Below are positions 1 to 5,225 of a stretch of DNA of 6,436 nucleotides, in pieces. A model generated the notes under the pieces. The model searched no databases. It was not told the DNA's origin and worked only from the letters and a program-made list of their open reading frames with translations. How positions within the stretch are numbered: the stretch's first letter is position 1; every line of letters starts with the position of its first letter. The DNA is from an uncultured Gammaproteobacteria bacterium (GTDB lineage: Bacteria; Pseudomonadota; Gammaproteobacteria; Pseudomonadales; Litorivicinaceae), in assembly GCA_913062835.1 (NCBI GenBank), contig CAJXXD010000053.1, positions 1 through 6,436 of the forward strand, read 5' to 3'. Both the position numbers and the translations under genes were made by a program.

Positions 1-675
1 AGCCATCAGTCAGCCGAACTGGCCGCTAAGTGGGTACGCGAGGGTCAAGTCGAACTGCTGTGTCGAGGCAACCTGGAAAAAAATGAATTACTCGACGCGG
101 TTCGGTCAGATACGACTCTATTGACCAAACGCCGCTTGTCTCATGTATTCCGCTTTGAGGTCCCGCTGTACCAAAAACCTTTGTGGCTCACCGATGCGGT
201 ATTGAATCACCGTCCTCGACTTGAGGACAAAGTGGACATGGTGCAGAACGCCATCGATCTCGCACGATTGATGGGTATTGAAGACCCAAGGGTCGCACTG
301 ATTTCTGCGGTCAATCGAATCGATCCTGAGTACCCCTCCACACTGGATGCAGCCGCACTCTGTAAAATGGCCGATCGTAGGCAAATCCAAGGCGGCCGAC
401 TGGATGGGCCAATCGCATTTGATGAGGCTGTGAGCGAACACGGGCGCATCGCTGTGCATGGTCCAGCCGACATTCTGGTAGCTCCGGATAATGAATCAGC
501 CAACATGCTGGCCAAACAACTCGAGTATTTTGCTGGTGCATCCAGCTGTGGCGTGGTGCTCGGCGCACGTGTTCCGATTGCTCTGTCGATGCAGTCCGCG
601 TCGGCCGAATCGCACATGCTGTCTGCACTTTTAGGCGCCAAAATAGCCGAACACTACCGAACGCACACGCCCTGA
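1..675 (+). CDS. Phosphate acetyl/butyryl-transferase family protein (C-terminal part; start lies left of window)
   Basis: The reading frame is open from base 1 to the TGA at 673-675, giving 224 residues with no start in the window. The TTG at 121 is only an internal Leu codon, because family similarity continues to its left (residues 11-31, 'WVREGQVELL' then 'RGNLEKNELL'). Landmarks of the Pta/Ptb domain are SHVF (47-50), LTDAVLN (63-69), a P-L-K motif (72-77), NAIDLARLMGIEDP (83-96), STLDAAAL (113-120), DGPIAFD (135-141), ADILVAPD (156-163) and GARVPIAL (188-195). Family members transfer an acyl group between CoA and phosphate in the cytosol. In many proteobacteria this domain follows an enoyl-CoA hydratase (MaoC-like) domain in a protein of roughly 460 residues, but whether that is so here cannot be seen. 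Two family motifs are altered: TSRADS reads S-M-Q-S-A-S (196-201), and DRGQI reads DRRQI (125-129). The family call is firm, but the acyl substrate and even catalytic activity are uncertain. Confidence 0.85.
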   Translation, partial: SHQSAELAAKWVREGQVELLCRGNLEKNELLDAVRSDTTLLTKRRLSHVFRFEVPLYQKPLWLTDAVLNHRPRLEDKVDMVQNAIDLARLMGIEDPRVALISAVNRIDPEYPSTLDAAALCKMADRRQIQGGRLDGPIAFDEAVSEHGRIAVHGPADILVAPDNESANMLAKQLEYFAGASSCGVVLGARVPIALSMQSASAESHMLSALLGAKIAEHYRTHTP

Positions 676-692
676 CATGACACCCAAGGTCT

Positions 693-722
693 CCCGCGGT
701 AGAGTGCATAGTCTTCGCGGGG
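693..722 (+). promoter_or_regulatory. Inverted repeat that could sequester the ribosome-binding site of the ABC ATPase gene
   Basis: CCCGCG at 693-698 pairs perfectly with CGCGGG at 716-721, and a T-G wobble (692/722) can extend the stem. A short inner pairing, AGA 701-703 with TCT 712-714, is also possible. The right arm contains most of the GGGGA (719-723) that is the only Shine-Dalgarno-like sequence before the ATG at 730. The stem could therefore limit initiation, or it could be a weak attenuator after the transferase gene. There is no T-tract, so it does not look like a standard intrinsic terminator. I see no convincing -35/-10 promoter and no known riboswitch in this 54-bp gap. The base pairing is seen directly; the function is inference. 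Confidence 0.3.
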
Positions 723-729
723 AACGGCC

Positions 730-1392
730 ATGCTCTCGATCACTCAATTCGACCTAAGCTATCCGGGGTACCCCCCCTTAGCGCGTGTCACTTGGCATCT
801 TAAACCAGGCGAACAAGTGGCACTGCTCGGTCGATCCGGTACTGGCAAATCAACGCTACTCAAAGCAATCCTTCATGCAGCCAACCATCCGCACATTGAG
901 ATTGAAACGGACCGCATTGCCTACCTAGCGCAACAACCGGTACTCCTCCCGTGGTTGACGGTGGCCGAGAACGTTAGCCTCGGAAATCGCTTACGTGGCG
1001 AGTCGGTCACACCAGCCGATGCGGAACAGATCGAACAACGTTTGACAGATGTCGGCCTAGCGGGCTTTGGGCCGCGAACCATTGACACATTAAGCGGCGG
1101 ACAGCGAGCCCGCGTTGCCTTAGCTCGCGTGTTATTTGAAAAAGCGGATTGCGTCTTACTCGACGAACCCTTCAGCGGACTCGATCGCTCTACGCGAATC
1201 GACATGGCGAGCCTTTGTCGGGAACTTCTGTTAGAACAAACGGTGGTCTTAGTCACCCACGACCCACTCGACGCACGGAACTGGTTATCTCACGCGATGG
1301 TGTTAACAGAGACCAGTCTCACCGGGCCGTTCGAACTGACTCAATTTGAAAACGACCGCGTTCTATTGGACGCGCTGGGGGTTGGCCTGTGA
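730..1392 (+). CDS. ABC importer ATP-binding protein, nitrate/taurine/HMP class (ThiZ-like)
   Basis: This 220-residue single-domain ABC ATPase would power a membrane importer from the cytosolic face. All catalytic elements are intact: Walker A GRSGTGKST (34-42), Q-loop at Q68/Q69 followed by LLPWLTVAENVSLG (72-85), signature LSGGQ (121-125), Walker B CVLLDEP (141-147), D-loop SGLD (149-152) and switch His in VTHD (175-178). The 'LLPWLTVAENV' stretch is typical of the SsuB/TauB/ThiZ group. The ATG at 730 has GGGGA at 719-723, and the protein begins directly with the usual first strand. Its TGA (1390-1392) shares an A with the ATG of the permease gene, so the two are surely co-expressed. The substrate follows from the partner: HMP or another thiamine precursor is favoured, with sulfonates or nitrate-like compounds as alternatives. 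At 220 residues it is somewhat shorter than many relatives. Confidence 0.88.
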   Translation: MLSITQFDLSYPGYPPLARVTWHLKPGEQVALLGRSGTGKSTLLKAILHAANHPHIEIETDRIAYLAQQPVLLPWLTVAENVSLGNRLRGESVTPADAEQIEQRLTDVGLAGFGPRTIDTLSGGQRARVALARVLFEKADCVLLDEPFSGLDRSTRIDMASLCRELLLEQTVVLVTHDPLDARNWLSHAMVLTETSLTGPFELTQFENDRVLLDALGVGL

Positions 1393-2132
1393 TGGCGCGC
1401 ATCCTGCCCCTAGGAGGTGCACTGGCTGCATGGTGGCTTGTCGTTTGGGCGTTCGAATTGCCGCACTTTATTTTGCCCGGACCGGACCGGGTATTGATCA
1501 CACTGATCGAACGCCACGCGCAATTGCTCTTCCACGGGAGTGTCACTGCAGCCGAAATATTGGCCGGTCTTGGCTTAGGGGGTGCTTTAGGCTTTTTAAC
1601 CGCGTGTGCACTCGCGACGTCAGAGCCACTTAAAAGAGCCACTTTGCCATTTTTGGTGATGAGCCAGGCACTGCCTGTTTTCGCATTAGCGCCGCTTCTT
1701 ATGTTGTGGTTTGGCTATGGGTTCGCATCGAAATTGGCGATGACCACACTGATTGTCTATTTCCCGGTAACCGCCGCCACGCTTTCAGGTTTTCGCGCAA
1801 TGCCAGACGGATGGCATGACACTTTCATCAGCTTACATGCCAAGCAATGGTCGCTATTTTGGCGCGTGCGCCTGCCATTGGCATTGCCTCATGCGTTTTC
1901 GGGATTACGGATTGCCGCTTCCGTGGCACCGATCGGTGCGGTGGTCGGCGAGTGGGTTGGCTCATCGAGTGGGTTAGGTTATTTGATGCTGCATGCCAAT
2001 GGACGAGGTCAAACAGATCTGATGTTTGCAGCCCTTGTTGTGCTTTGCATTGAGGCCGTCGTTATTTGGACTGTGGTGAGCCGGCTCACGCGCCGGCTCG
2101 ACCAGAGACTCAATGTCTCATCACTGCCCTGA
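1392..2132 (+). CDS. ABC importer permease, ThiX-like (probable hydroxymethylpyrimidine transport)
   Basis: This 246-residue integral inner-membrane protein of the BPD_transp_1 type forms the importer pore, presumably as a dimer. Hydrophobic segments lie near residues 8-24, 54-75, 86-107, 117-133, 170-187 and 209-229. The cytoplasmic ATPase-coupling (EAA-like) loop is at about 141-172, with WRVRLPLALP at 157-166. The segment GEWVGSSSGLGYLML (186-200) followed by 'TDLMFAALVV' matches my recollection of ThiX proteins in ThiXYZ importers better than SsuC, TauC or NrtB. The start is ATG 1392 in a TGATG overlap with the ATPase stop; GTG 1389 would add one residue. GGGGG at 1377-1381 is the likely ribosome site. 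No thiamine-biosynthesis gene or ThiY binding protein is nearby, so the substrate is an inference. The last 12 bases overlap the 3' end of the opposite-strand gene. Confidence 0.85.
   Translation: MARILPLGGALAAWWLVVWAFELPHFILPGPDRVLITLIERHAQLLFHGSVTAAEILAGLGLGGALGFLTACALATSEPLKRATLPFLVMSQALPVFALAPLLMLWFGYGFASKLAMTTLIVYFPVTAATLSGFRAMPDGWHDTFISLHAKQWSLFWRVRLPLALPHAFSGLRIAASVAPIGAVVGEWVGSSSGLGYLMLHANGRGQTDLMFAALVVLCIEAVVIWTVVSRLTRRLDQRLNVSSLP
2078..2099. terminator. GC-rich inverted repeat, possible terminator hairpin for the minus-strand operon
   Basis: GAGCCGGC (2078-2085) and GCCGGCTC (2092-2099) form a perfect 8-bp stem with a 6-nt loop. It lies inside the 3' end of the plus-strand permease gene (codons for RLTRRLD), 21 bases beyond the stop codon of the minus-strand BMP gene. 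A smaller repeat, GAGAC/GTCTC (2105-2109/2115-2119), lies between the two. No T-run follows the stem on either strand, so it is not a classic intrinsic terminator. It may instead stabilise the 3' end or simply reflect codon choice. The structure is seen directly; the role is inferred. Confidence 0.3.
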
Positions 2133-3227
2133 AGGAAGCGATCCTTCGATCCCTTCGACATAGAAGTCCATGCCAAGCAATGTGCCGTCATCCGCTGTCT
2201 CGCCGGCCGCCAGCCAAGGTGAACCATCTTGTTTGTTGACCGGACCCGTGAACGGATGCAAACGACCTTCCGAAATCGCAATACGCGCTTCTTCAGCCAT
2301 GGCTTTCACATCGTCAGGTACGGCCGCACCGTAGGGTGCCAAAGCCACCATACCCGTGTTGAAGCCACCCCAGGTGTCGCTTGAGCTCCAAGTCCCATCA
2401 ATGACAGCACCCACGCGCTCGATGTAGTAAGGAGCCCAATCGTCAATGATTGAAGTCAATTGCGCATTCGGGCCATGTGCTGCCATATCTGAAGCCTGTC
2501 CAAACGCGAAAATACCCCGCTGCTCGGCGATCTGCATTGCCGCTGGAGAATCCGTATGTTGCATCAAGATATCAGCGCCCTGATCGATCAACGCTTTCGC
2601 TGCATCGGCTTCTTTACCTGGATCAAACCAAGTTGATACCCAGATGATTTTGAACTGAACGTCTGGATTCACGCTCTTCGCTGCCAAGTAGGCCGCATTG
2701 ATGCCACGGACCACTTCGGGGATTGGGAAAGACGCGATATAACCGATGGTGTTGGTTTTGGTCATCTGACCCGCGATCAAACCCAGCACATGACGGCCTT
2801 CATAAAACCGCGATGAATAGGTCGCTAAGTTATCAGCCCGCTTAAATCCGGTGGCATGCTCGAACTTCACATTCGGAAACTGCTCGGCCACTTTGACCGT
2901 TGGGTTCATAAAACCAAACGAGGTCGTAAAAATGATATCCGCACCATCGTTCGCCATCTGGCTCAACACACGTTCGGCGTCTGGGCCCTCAGAGACACTT
3001 TCCACAAAGGTGGTTTCGACTTTGTCGCCAAAAGCGGCTTCGACCGCTAAGCGGCCCTGATTGTGCTCATAGGTCCAGCCCCCATCAGACACTGGGCCCA
3101 CGTAAATAAAGCCGGCTTTCACACGATCAGAAGATCCCTCCGGCGCACTGGCTTGCTCGTTATCCGAACAGGCAGCCAATACCAATGCGGCTGCTAAAGC
3201 CACTGCTTTTGTACCAAACCCCTTCAT
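2121..3227 (-). CDS. BMP-family ABC transporter substrate-binding lipoprotein (probable nucleoside/purine-type ligand)
   Basis: This 368-residue protein captures the ligand outside the inner membrane and delivers it to the two permeases encoded just upstream. The N-terminus is a lipoprotein signal: Lys-containing start, hydrophobic stretch 7-19 and lipobox L-A-A-C with lipidated Cys at 20. The BMP/PnrA-type fold shows as FIYVGPVSDGGWTYEHN (40-56), IIFTTSFGFMNP (98-109), IGYIASFPIPEVVRGINA (161-178), WFDPGKEADAAKALIDQGAD (200-219), QHTDSPA (223-229) and GQASDM (243-248). In this subgroup DGGW stands where PnrA has an Asp-x-x-Phe-Asn type ligand-binding segment. Start ATG 3225-3227 is chosen because a strong AAGGAG (3234-3239) lies 6 bases upstream and the signal peptide begins there; a GTG at 3254 would run into the permease gene. 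The gene is last in its operon, 13 bp after permease 2. The ligand is inferred from the family; riboflavin or other compounds are possible. Confidence 0.9.
   Translation of the reverse strand: MKGFGTKAVALAAALVLAACSDNEQASAPEGSSDRVKAGFIYVGPVSDGGWTYEHNQGRLAVEAAFGDKVETTFVESVSEGPDAERVLSQMANDGADIIFTTSFGFMNPTVKVAEQFPNVKFEHATGFKRADNLATYSSRFYEGRHVLGLIAGQMTKTNTIGYIASFPIPEVVRGINAAYLAAKSVNPDVQFKIIWVSTWFDPGKEADAAKALIDQGADILMQHTDSPAAMQIAEQRGIFAFGQASDMAAHGPNAQLTSIIDDWAPYYIERVGAVIDGTWSSSDTWGGFNTGMVALAPYGAAVPDDVKAMAEEARIAISEGRLHPFTGPVNKQDGSPWLAAGETADDGTLLGMDFYVEGIEGSLPSGQ
2131..2147. repeat. Small inverted repeat at the convergent gene junction
   Basis: GAAGGA (2131-2136) and TCCTTC (2142-2147) form a 6-bp stem with a 5-nt loop. 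For the plus-strand permease the stem begins within its stop codon and extends immediately past it. For the minus strand it lies within the last codons of the BMP gene. No T-tract follows, so a terminator role for the plus-strand unit is only a possibility. Confidence 0.25.
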
Positions 3228-3233
3228 GGGCAA

Positions 3234-3239
3234 CTCCTT
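3234..3239 (-). promoter_or_regulatory. Strong ribosome-binding site of the BMP lipoprotein gene
   Basis: On the minus strand this reads AAGGAG, 6 bases before the ATG at 3227 and inside the 13-bp gap after the permease 2 stop. It settles the start against the GTG at 3254. It is one of the best Shine-Dalgarno matches in the window, consistent with the need for more binding protein than permease. Confidence 0.7.
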
Positions 3240-3240
3240 A

Positions 3241-4164
3241 CTAACGTGAAACACGAAACGTTTTCCCTAACGAAGCCGGGGCTGAAGTCCCCTGAACACC
3301 GCGCGCGGAAATGACAACCAAAGCCACTACCGTGGCCAAATAAGGCAACATCGAAAGCCATTGAGCGGCAATCGAAATCCCCAATGCCTGACTGTGCAAC
3401 TGCAATATAGTGACACTGCCAAATAAGTATGCGCCGAGCAAGACTCTGAGCGGACGCCATGCAGCGAACACTACCAAGGCCAGTGCGATCCAACCGCGAC
3501 CGGCAGTCATCCCCTCGACGAACATGGGCGTTTGTACCAGGGTTAAGTACGCCCCACCCACACCCGCCATGGCACCGCCTAAACAAATCGCTAAAAAGCG
3601 CACCCCGATCACTGAAAAACCCATGGCATGAGCGGCATCATGATCCTCACCGACAGCACGCAGAATCAATCCACCTCGGGTTTTGTTAAGAAACCACCAC
3701 AACATAATCGCCAACAAAACAGACCCGTACACCAAGGGATCATGTGCGAACAATGCACGACCCAAGACGGGGATATCGGATAGTACCGGGATCGACCAGG
3801 CTTTGACTGGGGGCGCCGAGGCACCCACGTACTGGGCGCCGAATAACGCGGCCACACCGAGGCCAAACAAGGTTAACGCCAACCCGGTCGCCACAGGATT
3901 GGCTTCCAGTCGTAACACCAATATTGCAAAGATCAGGGCCAGGGCGGCTCCGGCACCGGCCGCGGCCACTACGGACAATGCCAACGGTTGGCCGGATAAT
4001 GCAACCACGAAGCCGGCCAACGCACCCACAATCATCAAGCCCTCAATACCAAGATTTAGGACCCCGGCACGTTCTTGGATCAACGCTCCCAGTCCTGCAA
4101 AGACCAAGGGCGTCGAGGCCACGAGAATCGCGTGGATGATGGCGCCTATGAGTGTTGCATCCAT
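3241..4164 (-). CDS. BMP-type ABC transporter permease 2 (NupQ/YufQ-like, branched-chain-permease fold)
   Basis: This 307-residue inner-membrane permease is the smaller of the two subunits of the BMP importer. It belongs to the BPD_transp_2 family (LivH/RbsC-like), shown by ERAGVLNLGIEG (31-42), LEANPVATGLALTLFG (86-101), LRAVGEDHDAAHAMG (168-182), and TAGRGWIALALVVFAAWRP (220-238), which are typical of YufQ/NupQ-type proteins. Hydrophobic segments lie near 5-25, 38-58, 63-84, 92-112, 147-160, 188-208, 222-236, 241-258 and 271-287. The start chosen is ATG 4162-4164, whose A overlaps the TGA of permease 1 (TGATG), with GGGGAGGG at 4173-4180 ending 8 bases upstream. A TTG at 4182 would add six residues but leaves that ribosome site inside the gene. 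The stop TAG lies 13 bp before the BMP gene. It should pair with permease 1 as a heterodimer. Confidence 0.9.
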   Translation of the reverse strand: MDATLIGAIIHAILVASTPLVFAGLGALIQERAGVLNLGIEGLMIVGALAGFVVALSGQPLALSVVAAAGAGAALALIFAILVLRLEANPVATGLALTLFGLGVAALFGAQYVGASAPPVKAWSIPVLSDIPVLGRALFAHDPLVYGSVLLAIMLWWFLNKTRGGLILRAVGEDHDAAHAMGFSVIGVRFLAICLGGAMAGVGGAYLTLVQTPMFVEGMTAGRGWIALALVVFAAWRPLRVLLGAYLFGSVTILQLHSQALGISIAAQWLSMLPYLATVVALVVISARGVQGTSAPASLGKTFRVSR

Positions 4165-5225
4165 CAATGCGGCCCTCCCCAACGAAGACGGTAATTCACC
4201 AAAATCGCGGCACCCAGTAAGAAGAATAGCAATAGCCCCTGGAACACTTGTGTCATAGCACCCGGAATGCCCAGCGACAGTTGAGCGGCTTCGCCGGCAA
4301 TATACGAGAGCGCAACAAGAAGTCCCGCGGGTACAACTGCCAGTGGGTGCAATCTGGCCAAGAAGGCCACGATGATCGCGGTAAAGCCATAGGAAGGCGA
4401 AATATTTGGCACCAACTGGCCAATGTTACCGGTCACTTCAATGACGCCTGCAAGCCCGCTTAGAGCCCCGCCTATCAGCAGAGCGATCCACACCGTATGA
4501 GCGCGGCTATATCCGGCAAATTCGGCAGCCTTCGGTGCCAAGCCGGATACCTTCATCGAAAACCCTAGGTGCCACCGCTTCACAATCCAGGTGCCGAGCA
4601 CCGCGAAAACCAATGCAAATATGAACCCCACATGGCCTCGTCCGGCATCGAATAAACGCGGTAATCGTGCGGCATCATGGAGCAACCGGCTCTCCGGAAA
4701 ATTAAATCCATCAGGATCTCTGAGCGGTCCGTGCACCATCACGCTTAACAAAAGGATCGCAACATAGGTCAGCATCAAACTGACTAAGATCTCACTGGCA
4801 TTGAAGCGCACTTTAAACAATGCCGGAATTGAGGCCCACACCATTCCGCCAAGTACCCCACCGAGCAGGACTAACGGCAACACAAACCAGCCAGAAATAC
4901 CATACAAGGCCAGGGCCACCGCCCCACCCGTCAGCCCGCCCACGACCAACTGCCCTTCGGCGCCGATATTCCACACACCGGCACGAAAGCCGAGCGACAA
5001 AGCCACGCCAATGATGATCAAAGGCGTTGCTTTCGCGATCCACTCACTGATGCCGTACTCACTCGATAATGGCCGAATCACAATTCGGTGAAGGCTTGAG
5101 GCCGGATCTAAACCCAACAACACAAAGATGGCCGAGACTGTCGCCGCAGTCAGCCCGAGCGCAACCGCCACCGCCAACCATTCATGATGCCATTTGACTT
5201 CGGCTCTGGGCTCAAACCGCAGCAT
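4164..5225 (-). CDS. BMP-type ABC transporter permease 1 (NupP/YufP-like)
   Basis: This 353-residue inner-membrane permease is the larger subunit of the BMP importer and belongs to the BPD_transp_2 family. Diagnostic stretches are FRAGVWNIGAEGQLVVGG (80-97), FNASEILVSLMLTYVA (141-156), SGLAPKAAEFAGYSR (227-241) and SPSYGFTAIIVAFLARLHP (276-294). Hydrophobic segments lie near 17-38, 66-80, 92-109, 112-132, 147-165, 200-215, 246-262, 296-311 and 329-344. Residues 167-199 form a hydrophilic stretch between membrane segments, as in relatives. The start is ATG 5223-5225, with AGGAG (5233-5237) 7 bases upstream inside the ATPase gene; a TTG at 5228 would add one residue. The gene overlaps the ATPase by 14 bp and its stop overlaps the start of permease 2, so translation is probably coupled. 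Substrate as for the BMP protein: probably nucleoside or purine-like, inferred. Confidence 0.92.
   Translation of the reverse strand: MLRFEPRAEVKWHHEWLAVAVALGLTAATVSAIFVLLGLDPASSLHRIVIRPLSSEYGISEWIAKATPLIIIGVALSLGFRAGVWNIGAEGQLVVGGLTGGAVALALYGISGWFVLPLVLLGGVLGGMVWASIPALFKVRFNASEILVSLMLTYVAILLLSVMVHGPLRDPDGFNFPESRLLHDAARLPRLFDAGRGHVGFIFALVFAVLGTWIVKRWHLGFSMKVSGLAPKAAEFAGYSRAHTVWIALLIGGALSGLAGVIEVTGNIGQLVPNISPSYGFTAIIVAFLARLHPLAVVPAGLLVALSYIAGEAAQLSLGIPGAMTQVFQGLLLFFLLGAAILVNYRLRWGGPH

Noticed and set aside
118..459. Minus-strand open frame inside the transferase gene
   Set aside because: It is a shadow of the strongly conserved plus-strand coding frame, and its translation resembles no family.
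121..675. TTG at 121 as the true start of a short transferase
   Set aside because: Family-like sequence continues in frame to the left edge, so the gene is simply cut by the window.
676..729. TPP riboswitch before the ThiZ-like gene
   Set aside because: The gap is only 54 bp and lacks the conserved CTGAGA and ACC-CTGAT type core elements, so only a simple stem is present.
730..2132. Taurine or alkanesulfonate importer (TauBC/SsuBC)
   Set aside because: Not excluded, but the permease segment around GEWVGSSSGLGYLML fits ThiX-type proteins better, and no sulfonate dioxygenase or monooxygenase gene is present.
3228..3254. GTG at 3254 as the BMP start
   Set aside because: It would add nine residues ahead of a standard lipoprotein signal, overlap the permease and place the strong AAGGAG inside the coding region.
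4165..4182. TTG at 4182 as the permease 2 start
   Set aside because: The ATG at 4164 has GGGGAGGG at proper spacing and a typical TGATG overlap, and the six extra residues have no family support.
3683..4258. 191-residue open frame on the plus strand opposite the BMP permeases
   Set aside because: It is antisense to two well-supported permease genes. Its composition (rich in Ala, Pro, Asn, Thr) is that of a reverse-strand shadow, with no recognisable domain and no good ribosome site.
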